Position numbers and translations under genes: made by a program. A model generated the notes under the pieces. It had not been told where the DNA came from and did no database searches. It saw only the letters and a program-made list of their open reading frames with translations. 64,000 nucleotides of DNA from the NCBI RefSeq assembly GCF_000429965.1, contig NZ_AUCW01000021.1, positions 45,444-109,443 of the forward strand. The letters are read 5' to 3'. This document shows, in pieces, positions 47,245 through 56,440 of the stretch; position 1 is the first letter of the stretch, and every line of letters begins with the position of its first letter. Source of the stretch: Desulfogranum mediterraneum DSM 13871 (GTDB lineage: Bacteria > Desulfobacterota > Desulfobulbia > Desulfobulbales > Desulfobulbaceae).

Positions 47245-49322
47245 TGAAAACAGGAGCACTGGTTCAAGCGCGTATGGGTGCCACCCGATTGCCGGGAAAG
47301 GTGTTGATGGAGCTTGGAAAAGAACCTGTTCTGCAGCATGTGGTAAAACGTGTGAGCAGAAGCAAATTGGTTGATGAGGTGCTTGTGGCGACAACCATAG
47401 AACCTGGGGACCTTCCAGTTGTTGGATGGTGCGCGGCTCAATCCGTGCGGGTTTATTGTGGTTCCGAAGAGGATGTCCTCGACAGGTTCTATCATACAGC
47501 GCGTCTGGCCGGCTTGGATGTTATTGTCCGTATTACAGCAGACTGTCCATTCATTGATCCGGAAGTCATAGATCTGGTCATTACCAGATTTATCGAAGGC
47601 GATTTTGACTACGTAAACAATTGCGGCAATGAATCATGGCCGGATGGATTGGATGTGGAGGTCTTTTCATTTAAGAGTTTGGAGAAGGCCTGGAAATCCG
47701 CTGATCTTTTGTCGGAAAGGGAGCACGTTACACCCTTTATATATAATAACCCAAGCCTGTTTAAGCTTGACGTGGTCGACCATGAACCATCGCTTAAAGG
47801 GATGCGCTGGACACTTGATCAGGAAGAGGACTTTACCTTCATCTCCCTTGTGTACAATGAACTGATGAAGTCAGGGGATGATTCTTTCGGAATGAAGGAA
47901 GTGCTGCAACTATTGGCTGAACAGCCCCAGCTGCAGGAAATTAACGGTTCGATCGTGCGGAATGAGGGGTACCTCAAGTCATTGCAAAAGGATACTATGG
48001 GTGAGAAAAAGCAAACGGGACAGGAGTTATATCGAAAGGCAAAGAAGGTGATTCCAGGCGGGACACAGCTTCTCTCGAAAAGGCCGGAAATGTTCCTGCC
48101 AGAACAGTGGCCAGCATACTACGCAAGTGCGCAGGGGTGTGAGGTCCAAGACCTCGATGGTAATGTGTTTCAGGATTTGAGTTACATGGGGGTCGGGGCC
48201 TGTATCCTTGGGTATGCCGATCCGGATGTGAACAGGGCTGTTAAAAATGCTGTTGACAAGGGGTCAATGACAACCCTTAACGTGCCTGAAGAATACGAAC
48301 TGGCAGAACTGCTTGTAGGGCTTCATCCCTGGTCAGATATGGTGAGATATACCCGGACCGGCGGAGAGGCTGCCGCCGTTGCTGTGCGTATCGCCAGGGC
48401 TGCTACGGGCCGGGGCAAGATTTTATTCTGCGGCTATCATGGATGGCATGACTGGTATTTGGCTGCGAATCTGTCCGATGACTCGGCCCTGGACGGTCAC
48501 CTGTTACCGGGGTTGTCGCCAACAGGAGTGCCCAGACATCTGCTCGATAGCGCCTATCCCTTTAATTACAATGATGTCAATGGATTCTTACAACTTGTTG
48601 ACAGCTATAAAGGTGATGTTGCAGCAGTGGTAATGGAGCCAATCCGTAACTTTGACCCTGAGCCTGGTTTTTTTAAAAAGGTAAGGCAGGTCTGCAGCGA
48701 TTTGGGCATCGTACTGATCGTTGATGAGGTGTCGGCAGGCTTTCGTCAGACTATAGGGGGAGCACACCTCCTTCTTGATTTTGATCCTGATATTGCTGTG
48801 TTTGCCAAAGGAATCAGTAACGGTTTCCCTATGGCCGCTGTGCTGGGCAGGCAGTCGGTCATGGCTGCAGCGCAGGATTCTTTTATCAGCAGTACCTATT
48901 GGACTGAACGCATAGGTCCTGTGGCAGCTTTGGCAACTATTAATAAAATTATAGAGAATAACGTCCCTCAACACCTCATGGAAATTGGCCGCAAGGTTCA
49001 GAATGGGTGGAGACAAATGGGTAAAGTCAACGGCGTGGACCTGGAAGTCGGTGGGATACCGCCTCTTGCACACTTTTCCTTTTCTGGTTTTTCCGATCCG
49101 TTAGCCTGTAAGACGTTGTTTACCCAGGAAATGCTTGATCGCGGCTATCTGGCGACAACAGCCTGTTACTCGTCCCTGGCCCATACAGAAGGTGTAGTTG
49201 ATAACTATCTCACTGCAGCAGATGAGGTTTTTTCCTGCATAGTTGAGGCGGAACAGCACGGAAACATACAGTCTCTTCTCAAAGGGCCAGTTTGTCATGG
49301 TGGGTTCAAACGGTTGAGTTAA
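47244..49322 (+). CDS. Fusion: SpsF/PseF-type cytidylyltransferase + class III aminotransferase (GSA-like)
   Basis: Residues 1 to about 235 form a cytidylyltransferase domain (ALVQARMGATRLPGKVL, RITADCPFIDPEVIDLV), close to SpsF/PseF, for making CMP-nonulosonate or a CMP-activated part. Residues about 265-692 form a PLP class III aminotransferase like glutamate-1-semialdehyde aminomutase, with VIPGGTQLLSKRPEM, FCGYHGWHDWYL, IVDEVSAGFR and Lys522 in FAKGISNGFPMAAVLG. ATG 47244 overlaps the previous stop (TGATG). An AAGGA box sits 4 nt before an in-frame ATG at 47997 in the linker, so the second domain might also be made alone. Confidence 0.88.
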   Translation: MKTGALVQARMGATRLPGKVLMELGKEPVLQHVVKRVSRSKLVDEVLVATTIEPGDLPVVGWCAAQSVRVYCGSEEDVLDRFYHTARLAGLDVIVRITADCPFIDPEVIDLVITRFIEGDFDYVNNCGNESWPDGLDVEVFSFKSLEKAWKSADLLSEREHVTPFIYNNPSLFKLDVVDHEPSLKGMRWTLDQEEDFTFISLVYNELMKSGDDSFGMKEVLQLLAEQPQLQEINGSIVRNEGYLKSLQKDTMGEKKQTGQELYRKAKKVIPGGTQLLSKRPEMFLPEQWPAYYASAQGCEVQDLDGNVFQDLSYMGVGACILGYADPDVNRAVKNAVDKGSMTTLNVPEEYELAELLVGLHPWSDMVRYTRTGGEAAAVAVRIARAATGRGKILFCGYHGWHDWYLAANLSDDSALDGHLLPGLSPTGVPRHLLDSAYPFNYNDVNGFLQLVDSYKGDVAAVVMEPIRNFDPEPGFFKKVRQVCSDLGIVLIVDEVSAGFRQTIGGAHLLLDFDPDIAVFAKGISNGFPMAAVLGRQSVMAAAQDSFISSTYWTERIGPVAALATINKIIENNVPQHLMEIGRKVQNGWRQMGKVNGVDLEVGGIPPLAHFSFSGFSDPLACKTLFTQEMLDRGYLATTACYSSLAHTEGVVDNYLTAADEVFSCIVEAEQHGNIQSLLKGPVCHGGFKRLS

Positions 49323-49343
49323 GCCTTATTCAAAGGTGATGTA

Positions 49344-49874
49344 ATGTATGTGGATACGGTTTTATACGCATTTGTTGACAATGTCCCGTTCGCGATGAGG
49401 TGTCTGAAACAGGATGATGTTACTTCACAGTATATAAATGCTCTAAATAATGAAAAAAAATATTTGGAGACCAAACCCGTCAAAATAACTCAAGAGGGCC
49501 AGAGGGAGTATGTCGGGAATGTAGTGGATAGCTGCAGCAACGTCCTGGCCGGTCTTTTTAGGGGAGGGGAATTGATTGGCACATCAGGGGGGCAGTTTTC
49601 CGAGAGTGGTGATGCCACTATCGGCATTTTTCTTTTTGACGATTGGCGGCGAAAGAATTTGGGAGCTGTCTTGGTGTGGATGATGTGCGAGTTTGTCCGT
49701 CGTGAATTCGGTGCTGGGATAATGAGAGCGGGAATGAAAAAAGAGAACAAGCCTTCTCTGGGAAGTTTTCTTCATTGCGGTTTTGAAATAGCTTCAGCCC
49801 GGGATGAGCAGTATTCCGTAATGCTTGAACAATATAAATTGAAAGTGCCGAAAGGCTGCGTCAAAATGAACTGA
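49344..49874 (+). CDS. GNAT-family N-acetyltransferase (probably PseH role)
   Basis: A 176-aa acetyl-CoA-dependent transferase. The GNAT core lies in LAGLFRGGELIGTSGG, ATIGIFLFDDWRRKNLGAVLV (the acetyl-CoA pyrophosphate loop in variant form) and NKPSLGSFLHCGFEIA. In the Pse pathway PseH acetylates the 4-amino group of the PseC product, and this is the only GNAT gene in the locus, so the PseH role is a fair inference. Sequence similarity to canonical PseH is not obvious by eye. Confidence 0.78.
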   Translation: MYVDTVLYAFVDNVPFAMRCLKQDDVTSQYINALNNEKKYLETKPVKITQEGQREYVGNVVDSCSNVLAGLFRGGELIGTSGGQFSESGDATIGIFLFDDWRRKNLGAVLVWMMCEFVRREFGAGIMRAGMKKENKPSLGSFLHCGFEIASARDEQYSVMLEQYKLKVPKGCVKMN

Positions 49875-49931
49875 CAGTAAGAGGGTAATGTATTTTTATT
49901 ATTGGATATTACTGTTGGAAAGGATGGAGTA

Positions 49932-50924
49932 ATGGAAAAAAAATCAGAAGAATATTGTGATAATCCTTACCTCGACTCTTTTGGTGTCCAGAGGATGAAG
50001 GAAAAAATGATTCGCAGGTATGGCAAGCAGTATACCGAATATCGAGAGAGGTGGGCTCGTGCAGAGGAATTGAATGAGCTCGAGTTTCCGGTCAACCTGG
50101 AACTTGATTTGATTGATGCATGTACCCTCTCGTGCCCGCAGTGCTTAAGGAGTTCGGACATCCTTCCTCAGTGGAAGGACTATCTTGGCAAGGGGTCGGT
50201 ACTTGACTATACATCGATTGTGAAAGTTCTGGATGAGGGGAAAGAGTATAAATTACCTTCTGTAAATATCGGAGGGAGCGGAGAGTGCATGCTGCACCCT
50301 GATTTCCTTAAAATCTGTGAAGCCATTATGGAGCGTGACATTCTTGAGTTGCGGGTCATAAGCAATGGAACGAGATTGACCAGGGAGATATCCAAGGGGC
50401 TGATTGACAATCAGGTTCATTTTTTATCCATCAGTATCGATGCGTGTAGTGCTGAAACGTATGCCTTGGTGCGAGGTAAGAAAGATATGTATCAGGGGGT
50501 TGTTGATAATGTGAAGGAGTTTTTAAAACAGAGGGAAGAGGCTGGGAGTGACTTTCCTATGCTGCGCGTTACTTTTGTCAGGCAGCAGAGTAACAAGCAT
50601 GAAGAACAGCAGTTTATCGAAAAGTGGTCGCCCGTCGCTGACCTGGTTGATATTCAAACCTATTCCGACTATCGGGAGCAGGACACGTTTTCTTCTGATT
50701 TTAGTTGTAACCAGCCTTGGAAGAGACTGGCCATTTATGCGGATGGGCATGTCGTGCCCTGCTGCGGTTTTCCGGGTATCAAATTCAACCTTGGGTCCAT
50801 TTACGATATGACATTGAAAGAAATGTGGGATGGGGGGGAGATGGATAGGTTGCGGAAGTTATTGCTTAAAAAACAATATCCCAAGGCATGTTTGCAGTGT
50901 ATGGGGTCTTTGGTATCTTTTTGA
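49932..50924 (+). CDS. Radical SAM/SPASM protein
   Basis: A 330-aa radical SAM enzyme. The [4Fe-4S]-SAM cysteines are Cys64, Cys68 and Cys71 in DACTLSCPQC. The C-terminal Cys-rich region (CNQPWKRLAI, VVPCCGFPG, CLQCMG) looks like a SPASM auxiliary cluster domain. ATG 49932 has a GGAG box and is preferred to the in-frame TTG 49902. In sugar loci such proteins perform dehydrations, epimerisations or methylation-like reactions; the substrate here is unknown, but its place among Pse genes suggests action on the nonulosonate or its precursor. Confidence 0.87.
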   Translation: MEKKSEEYCDNPYLDSFGVQRMKEKMIRRYGKQYTEYRERWARAEELNELEFPVNLELDLIDACTLSCPQCLRSSDILPQWKDYLGKGSVLDYTSIVKVLDEGKEYKLPSVNIGGSGECMLHPDFLKICEAIMERDILELRVISNGTRLTREISKGLIDNQVHFLSISIDACSAETYALVRGKKDMYQGVVDNVKEFLKQREEAGSDFPMLRVTFVRQQSNKHEEQQFIEKWSPVADLVDIQTYSDYREQDTFSSDFSCNQPWKRLAIYADGHVVPCCGFPGIKFNLGSIYDMTLKEMWDGGEMDRLRKLLLKKQYPKACLQCMGSLVSF

Positions 50925-50985
50925 TTTAACTACTGAGTTTTTGAAATGAGTTGGCATTATCCAACAGAAACAAGCGATAAATAAG

Positions 50986-51606
50986 ATGGCTCAAAAGGTT
51001 TGTATACTTGATTTCGGATCCGGCAATACAGGGTCGGTATTTAATCTGTTTCAGAAAATTTCAGTAGGGGCAAAGGTCTCGCGAGAGGTTTCTGACATAC
51101 AGGAGGCTACTCACCTCGTTCTTCCTGGTGTGGGGGCGTTTGGGGCAGCTATGGAGAAAATCCGCAGCCTTCTTCCCGTGGAAGAGTTGGAAGCCGAGGT
51201 GTTGGAAAAGGGAAAACCGATTCTGGGCATATGTGTGGGGATGCAGGTGCTTGCTGATAGGGGCATGGAGTTTGGAGAACACAGAGGGCTTGGTTGGATT
51301 CCCGGTGTGGTACAGCGTCTTGAATGTTCCGGTTATCCGTTGCCCCATGTGGGGTGGAATGATATTAAGATAGTGAAAAGTACTCCGCTCTTAAAGGGGC
51401 TTGATACTGTAAAGGATTTTTATTTTGTGCACAGTTTTGCCATGCAAACCGAAGAAAGAGGTCAGGTTTTTGCTACAGCAGATTACGGTGGTGAGTTTGA
51501 CTGTGTTGTGAACAGGGGCAATATTTTTGGAGTCCAATTTCACCCTGAGAAGAGTCAGAAAGCAGGATTGCGCCTTGTCCAGAATTTTCTTGAGGTTGCA
51601 CAATGA
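50986..51606 (+). CDS. hisH: HisH-like glutamine amidotransferase of sugar amidination
   Basis: A class I glutaminase of 206 aa. The oxyanion region is LDFGSGNTGSVFNLF, the nucleophile Cys83 lies in GICVGMQVLAD, and the His186/Glu188 pair in GVQFHPEKSQ, so the triad is complete. No histidine genes surround it; the partners are the hisF and wbpG genes directly downstream. This set supplies ammonia to an N-acetyl sugar amidotransferase, as in PseA/WbpG systems. The stop overlaps the hisF start by 4 nt. Confidence 0.92.
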   Translation: MAQKVCILDFGSGNTGSVFNLFQKISVGAKVSREVSDIQEATHLVLPGVGAFGAAMEKIRSLLPVEELEAEVLEKGKPILGICVGMQVLADRGMEFGEHRGLGWIPGVVQRLECSGYPLPHVGWNDIKIVKSTPLLKGLDTVKDFYFVHSFAMQTEERGQVFATADYGGEFDCVVNRGNIFGVQFHPEKSQKAGLRLVQNFLEVAQ

Positions 51607-52409
51607 AAAAAAATAGAATGATTCCTGTCCTCCTGTTAAGGAACGGATGGCTTGTGCAGAGCAAAGGGTTTCAGCGATATCAAAATTTGGGTAATCCAGT
51701 GTGGTCGGTTAAGCGCCTGAGTGAGTGGGCGTCAGATGAACTTATTTATATCGACATCTCTTCAGATGACAAGCATGACTTGCGCCGAGATGATATCGGC
51801 CACCCAAACAGGCAGTCCTTTCTTGAGATTATCGAAGATGTATCAAAAGAAACCTTTATGCCGATTACTGTTGGTGGGCGTATCAGGACCTTGAAAGACA
51901 TAGAAATGAGGCTTTCACTGGGAGCTGACAAGATTACCATCAACACCCAGGCGCTCGAGGATCCGCCATTTATTGGACAGGCAGCTAAAGAATTTGGTTC
52001 GCAGTGCATGGTGGTTTCCGTTGATGTGTTACAGGACAGTGGGAATTACCAGGTATTGTCACATGGCGGGACCAGAGTTATGAACGAGGATCCTGTTGCT
52101 TGGGCGCTGGAGGCGCAGGAACGGGGAGCAGGAGAGCTTTTTATCAATTCGGTTGACAGGGATGGTATGCAGAACGGGTATGATATTGAGCTATTACAGA
52201 AAATATCATCAGCGGTTTCCATTCCTGTAATTGCCTGTGGAGGGGTCGGAAAGTGGGAGCATTTTGCTGAAGCGTTTGATCAGACCCAGGTAGATGCCGT
52301 TGCAGCAGCCAATATATTTCACTATATGGATCAATCAGTTTTCCATGCAAAGAAATTCCTTTTTAAAAAGGAATATAATGTAAGACCCCCTGATCTGATT
52401 TCAATTTAG
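51603..52409 (+). CDS. hisF: HisF-like ammonia-channelling subunit of sugar amidination
   Basis: A beta-barrel (TIM) protein of 268 aa. It starts MIPVLLLRNGWLVQS. The usual catalytic Asp of histidine-pathway HisF (in CLDV) is replaced here by Leu, while the second region VSVDVLQDSG keeps its Asp and TVGGRIRTLKDIEMRL and CGGVGKWEHF remain. Loss of the catalytic Asp fits a structural ammonia tunnel to the WbpG-type enzyme rather than imidazole ring closure. It is coupled to hisH upstream. Confidence 0.9.
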   Translation: MKKNRMIPVLLLRNGWLVQSKGFQRYQNLGNPVWSVKRLSEWASDELIYIDISSDDKHDLRRDDIGHPNRQSFLEIIEDVSKETFMPITVGGRIRTLKDIEMRLSLGADKITINTQALEDPPFIGQAAKEFGSQCMVVSVDVLQDSGNYQVLSHGGTRVMNEDPVAWALEAQERGAGELFINSVDRDGMQNGYDIELLQKISSAVSIPVIACGGVGKWEHFAEAFDQTQVDAVAAANIFHYMDQSVFHAKKFLFKKEYNVRPPDLISI

Positions 52410-52426
52410 TCTATCGGAGATACTCG

Positions 52427-53584
52427 ATGCGTTATTGTAATAGATGTGTTTACCCAGAGATTTCAGTCAATCTCAATGTTGATGATGAAGGTATCTGCTC
52501 AAGCTGCAGGACATTTGAGAAATTTGAATTGTTAAATGATGAATTCTGGGCTCGAAGGAAAGAACGCTTTGAAGAGGTCATCGAAGATATCATGTCCGAA
52601 GGGGCTCCGGATAATTATGATTGTGTTATTCCGGTGAGCGGAGGAAAAGACAGTTACTACCAGGCTCATGTAATGGCTAGGGAATATGGCCTAAAGCCTT
52701 TGTTGGTAACCTACCATGGGAATAATTATCTGCCGGAGGGGGATTATAACAGAGATCGAATGCGGCATGAATTTGATGCGGATCACATGGTTTTTGGTCC
52801 AAGTGTTGACGTGTTGAAGAAGCTAAATCGTCTATGTTTTAAGAAAATGGGGGATATGAATTGGCATGCTCACTGTGGAATTATGACTGTGCCGATTATT
52901 GCAGCGGTTAAATTTAACATACCGCTGATTATATGGGGGGAAACGGCTTGGGATATTTCCGGGATGTATGAACCGGATGATTTTGTGGAGTTTAGTGCAA
53001 GGGCTCGTCATGAACATGCCCTCAGAGGATTTGAGTGGTATGACTTGCTGGATGATCCGGAGGAGCCGCTTTCTCCGAAGGACCTGCTTTGGGCAAAATA
53101 CCCCAGTGATGAAGAAATACTGCGTGTAGGGGTCAGAGGTCTGTATGTCGGTAATTTTTTTAAATGGGATCCCAATGTTCACACTAAGCTGATGCAGGAT
53201 AAATATGGCTGGAAACAGGCGGAAAAGCCTTTTGAAAGGACCTACAGGAAAATGTCCAACCTTGATGATAGGTATGAAAACGGGGTTCACGACTTGTTGA
53301 AGTTTATAAAGTTTGGCTATGGCAGGGCCTCGGACCATGCATCTAAAGATATTCGCACGGGTTACATGTCACGGGAAGAGGGTATAGATATGGTGCGAAA
53401 ATATGATCATGTCGTCTCCAGTGATTTGTATTACTGGTTGGATTATGTAGGGATGAAAGAGAGTGATTTCTGGCAAATTGCCGACAGTTTTCGCGACAAA
53501 CGCGTATGGAGACAGGAAAAAGGGCAATGGGTGAAGGATAATCTGTGGGGAGGTTCTTCATCCTATGGACCTGTCCGTTCGTGA
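52427..53584 (+). CDS. wbpG: N-acetyl sugar amidotransferase (WbpG/PseA family)
   Basis: An ATP pyrophosphatase-type (PP-loop) enzyme of 385 aa that turns an acetamido group into an acetamidino group using ammonia from HisH/HisF. The N-terminal zinc-type Cys cluster is RYCNRCVYPEISVN with CSSCRTF. The PP-loop is VIPVSGGKDSYYQ, and IIWGETAWDISGMYEPDD is a family signature. With pse genes on both sides it probably makes Pse5Ac7Am (pseudaminic acid with acetamidino) or a close relative. It starts 18 nt after hisF. Confidence 0.93.
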   Translation: MRYCNRCVYPEISVNLNVDDEGICSSCRTFEKFELLNDEFWARRKERFEEVIEDIMSEGAPDNYDCVIPVSGGKDSYYQAHVMAREYGLKPLLVTYHGNNYLPEGDYNRDRMRHEFDADHMVFGPSVDVLKKLNRLCFKKMGDMNWHAHCGIMTVPIIAAVKFNIPLIIWGETAWDISGMYEPDDFVEFSARARHEHALRGFEWYDLLDDPEEPLSPKDLLWAKYPSDEEILRVGVRGLYVGNFFKWDPNVHTKLMQDKYGWKQAEKPFERTYRKMSNLDDRYENGVHDLLKFIKFGYGRASDHASKDIRTGYMSREEGIDMVRKYDHVVSSDLYYWLDYVGMKESDFWQIADSFRDKRVWRQEKGQWVKDNLWGGSSSYGPVRS

Positions 53585-53627
53585 TCGGCATGTCGGTTGC
53601 CCGAAGAGTAAAGACCTGCTTTTTTCA

Positions 53628-54698
53628 ATGATGTTTTTGTCCAATCCTCATTTGCTCATTCGTGCGGATGCCAATCCGCAAATCGGTACAGGTCATGCCA
53701 TGCGGTGCCTGGCGCTCGCCCAGGCATGGATTGATAGAGGTGGTAGGGTAACTTATCTCATGTCCCCTGATGGAGGTCCTTTAGGGAATCGTATCATTGA
53801 TGAGGGGGTAAAAATTAAAAATGTCGCATGTGAACCTGGAAGTCGTGAAGATGCTGCAGTGACATACCAGATCTGTAGTGAACTCAAGGCCAAAATGCTT
53901 GTCATTGACGGCTACCACTTCCTTCCGGAATACCAGAAGTACATTTATTCCCAGGCGACCAGGTCTTTTGATATCATGATTATAGACGATAACGCAGATC
54001 GGGATAGCTATTATGCCGACTACCTTTTAAATCAGAATTTTCATGCCTCTTTGGATCTGTATAAGGAGTCACAGATAAACTCATCCCTGAAATTTTTTTT
54101 GGGGCCTGGTTACTGTTTGCTCAGAAGAGGTTTTGCCACGTGTGATCTTCCTGAACGAAATTCTCCGCACTTGGCAACTCGTTTGCTCGTTTCTATGGGG
54201 GGAAGCGACCCTGATAACGTCACCTCGAATGTACTAAGGGCCTTGAAGGAGAGGACAGGGGGCAGCAGAATGGCTGTGAAGGTTATTGTCGGAAGTAACA
54301 ACATATATACAGACGAAATATTCGAACTGGCTGCTGAGAATATTTGGTTGGAGATCATTGTAGGGGCTGATGATCAACAAATGATCGAAGCTATGACTTG
54401 GGCAGACTTCGCATTAAGTGCTGCTGGCAGCACGGTTTTGGAACTTTGCCAAATGAGACTACCTTGTTTATTGGTGGCTATTGCTGAGAATCAGGTCCAA
54501 ATTGCAAACTATGCTGTCAAAACTGGTATAGCATGTGATGCTTTCTACTGGAAACCTGGCAATAAACCGGTGGAGTTGGTTGATAGATTAATACATAATA
54601 TGGCTGATCAAGGAATTAGAAAGGATTGTATTAGTAGAATGGAAAAACTAAACACAGGCATGGGGTGTGGAAATTTAATAAATGACCTGATGAAGTAG
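53628..54698 (+). CDS. pseG: UDP-sugar hydrolase PseG (UDP-2,4-diacetamido-trideoxy-altrose hydrolase)
   Basis: It removes UDP from UDP-2,4-diacetamido-2,4,6-trideoxy-L-altrose. It is a GT-B-fold protein of 356 aa with LLIRADANPQIGTGHAMRCL (the PseG N-terminal signature including the catalytic His), LVSMGGSDPDNVTSNVL and ALSAAGSTVLELCQM. The start is uncertain: ATG 53628 or 53631 matches family length, while ATG 53565 (overlapping wbpG, with GGGAGG 11 nt upstream) would add 21 unusual residues. It follows wbpG within 44 nt. Confidence 0.92.
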   Translation: MMFLSNPHLLIRADANPQIGTGHAMRCLALAQAWIDRGGRVTYLMSPDGGPLGNRIIDEGVKIKNVACEPGSREDAAVTYQICSELKAKMLVIDGYHFLPEYQKYIYSQATRSFDIMIIDDNADRDSYYADYLLNQNFHASLDLYKESQINSSLKFFLGPGYCLLRRGFATCDLPERNSPHLATRLLVSMGGSDPDNVTSNVLRALKERTGGSRMAVKVIVGSNNIYTDEIFELAAENIWLEIIVGADDQQMIEAMTWADFALSAAGSTVLELCQMRLPCLLVAIAENQVQIANYAVKTGIACDAFYWKPGNKPVELVDRLIHNMADQGIRKDCISRMEKLNTGMGCGNLINDLMK

Positions 54699-54920
54699 TT
54701 GAAAATTTTGACACCCATCATGTCTTTCAGTTCTATTTGTTAGATAGTTATAAGAAAATTCTTTTTTATTTTTAAGGTTGCAAGGTAAGTAGTCTCCTTA
54801 TAGGTGTTCTCGCGCCAGGATTTTAGGGATCATCTATTTGTTTCTGTCTTGAGGATTCATTTTGTTGATTTTAGTTGCATTAGTTTGAAAAATATTACCA
54901 AGTTTTACATGTGGTTATAA

Positions 54921-55523
54921 ATGATATCGTCTGAAAAGGGAAATGTTCTGTTTTTAGGAGAAAGAGGAAATCCTCTACTCGTCTGGTTAAAGAACAACGG
55001 TGAAAGAGTTTTGCAATATTCAGACGTTGTTAATCCCAAATTCATATTGAAAAATAATGTTTTTTTTATAGTTAGTTATGGGTATCGCTATATTTTGAGA
55101 AGAGAAGTCTTGGAAATGATGCCTAGTCGAGCTGTAAATTTACATATTTCTTATCTTCCTTGGAATAGAGGAGCAGATCCAAATTTTTGGAGTTTCGTAG
55201 ATGATACCCCGAAAGGAGTAACAATACATTATATTGATGAAGGTGTTGATACAGGAGATGTGATAGTTCAAAAAAAAGTCGATTTTGACTTTTCTATTGA
55301 AACATTAGCCAGTTCTTATCGGGTGTTGCAGCTGGAAATACAGAAATTATTTATTGAAAATTGGTCGGAGATTAAGTTGGGGAGATGTAAAAGAGAAAAG
55401 CAAAATGGAGTTGGAAGTATGCATAGGAAAAAAGATATTGAAGGGTATGATTATTTGTTGACTGATGGGTGGGATACTTCTTTGTCATGTTTGGTTGATA
55501 CAATTGCTTGGAAAGATAAGTAA
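54921..55523 (+). CDS. Formyltransferase-family protein (sugar N-formyltransferase-like)
   Basis: A 200-aa protein with a folate-dependent formyltransferase core: VSYGYRYILRREVLEMMP, the catalytic NLHISYLPWNRGADPNFW (Asn, His) and IDEGVDTGDVIVQKKV (Asp). It is shorter than Met-tRNA formyltransferase and resembles sugar formyltransferases such as those that replace PseH-type acetylation or modify an amino sugar. It sits alone between two AT-rich gaps, with strong AT bias, which suggests recent arrival. Confidence 0.85.
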   Translation: MISSEKGNVLFLGERGNPLLVWLKNNGERVLQYSDVVNPKFILKNNVFFIVSYGYRYILRREVLEMMPSRAVNLHISYLPWNRGADPNFWSFVDDTPKGVTIHYIDEGVDTGDVIVQKKVDFDFSIETLASSYRVLQLEIQKLFIENWSEIKLGRCKREKQNGVGSMHRKKDIEGYDYLLTDGWDTSLSCLVDTIAWKDK

Positions 55524-56440
55524 ATTTAAGTCTACTGTTTTTTTTTAATTAGGTGTAAGGTTCAACGTTACTTATATGTAAACGATTAATTGATAAAAAT
55601 CAAAATAGATTGTTTTTTTACGACCTGTAAGGATGTGAATTTCGTGAGATGATTTAAAAAAATAAACGATAAATTTCTACCTGTACAATACTATATTCTT
55701 TTCTGATAATGGAAGGGATGTGGTGATTGGTGCTACTGCTAGTGAAAAGATGCTTGATTCAGGATGATTATGGGGTGGTAATGCGCTGGTTATTGCGTTT
55801 GTTTTTTCTAGATGATGTTCATTTGCTGGTAATTGATACTCTTGACCCGTAAATTAAGTTTTGAAAGATTTTTGTATTATAGAATAATCATTGAGGTGTT
55901 GAACAGGTTTTGTAATTTAAAAATAGAACTATTTGGATGGTCACTTCAGGGTGTGGCGGATGCACCCGTATGCTGGTGTTGTGTCAATACCGGTGGGATT
56001 GGTGCTAAAATGGATTTGGAGTTTGTCTGGTATAGGTAGGTGAACAGGGAGGGTGCAGGTACATCTTCATTTGTTAGGAAATTGTAGGGTCGAGTGCGGG
56101 TTACTATAGGGCGCTCAAATGCGAGTGTGTTTTCCTGTGTGAATTTGGTGCTTCGGAAGGCTTTAGCAGGTGATTTGAATTTTATTGTGACCGGCGTTAT
56201 TTTATTTTTATATGTAAATGCCACCGGAAGTACAGGGATTGCTTTGTGCGGGAAAAGAGTTGTATTGTAACTTAATCCTTGGTGGTGTTACTTTTTGGAT
56301 CACTCTTTAGTGCCTCTAGAGGAAAAATAATTCAAAATTAATATTGAGTGTAAACTTCGGAAAAAATATATTATTTTGTATGATTTTATCCGTATTGATA
56401 CCATTTATCGTTATGCTGAATATATGTGAAGGGATGGATT
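55524..56440. other. About 0.9 kb AT-rich gap with no recognised gene
   Basis: Between the formyltransferase and pseI. Very AT-rich, with only short open frames (largest about 90 codons on either strand) that match no family I know and lack ribosome-binding sites. I saw no long inverted repeat or direct repeat and no RNA motif. It could be decayed coding sequence, an insertion scar or the control region of pseI. Confidence 0.5.

Noticed and set aside
50986..52409. hisH and hisF as part of a histidine operon
   Set aside because: No other his genes are near, the HisF catalytic Asp is missing, and a WbpG-type amidotransferase follows directly.
54921..55523. Methionyl-tRNA formyltransferase
   Set aside because: Much shorter than Fmt, no C-terminal tRNA-binding domain, and located in a sugar locus.
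55833..56224. Small ORFs on both strands in the AT-rich gap
   Set aside because: Under 100 codons, no ribosome-binding sites, no recognisable motif, in AT-rich sequence.
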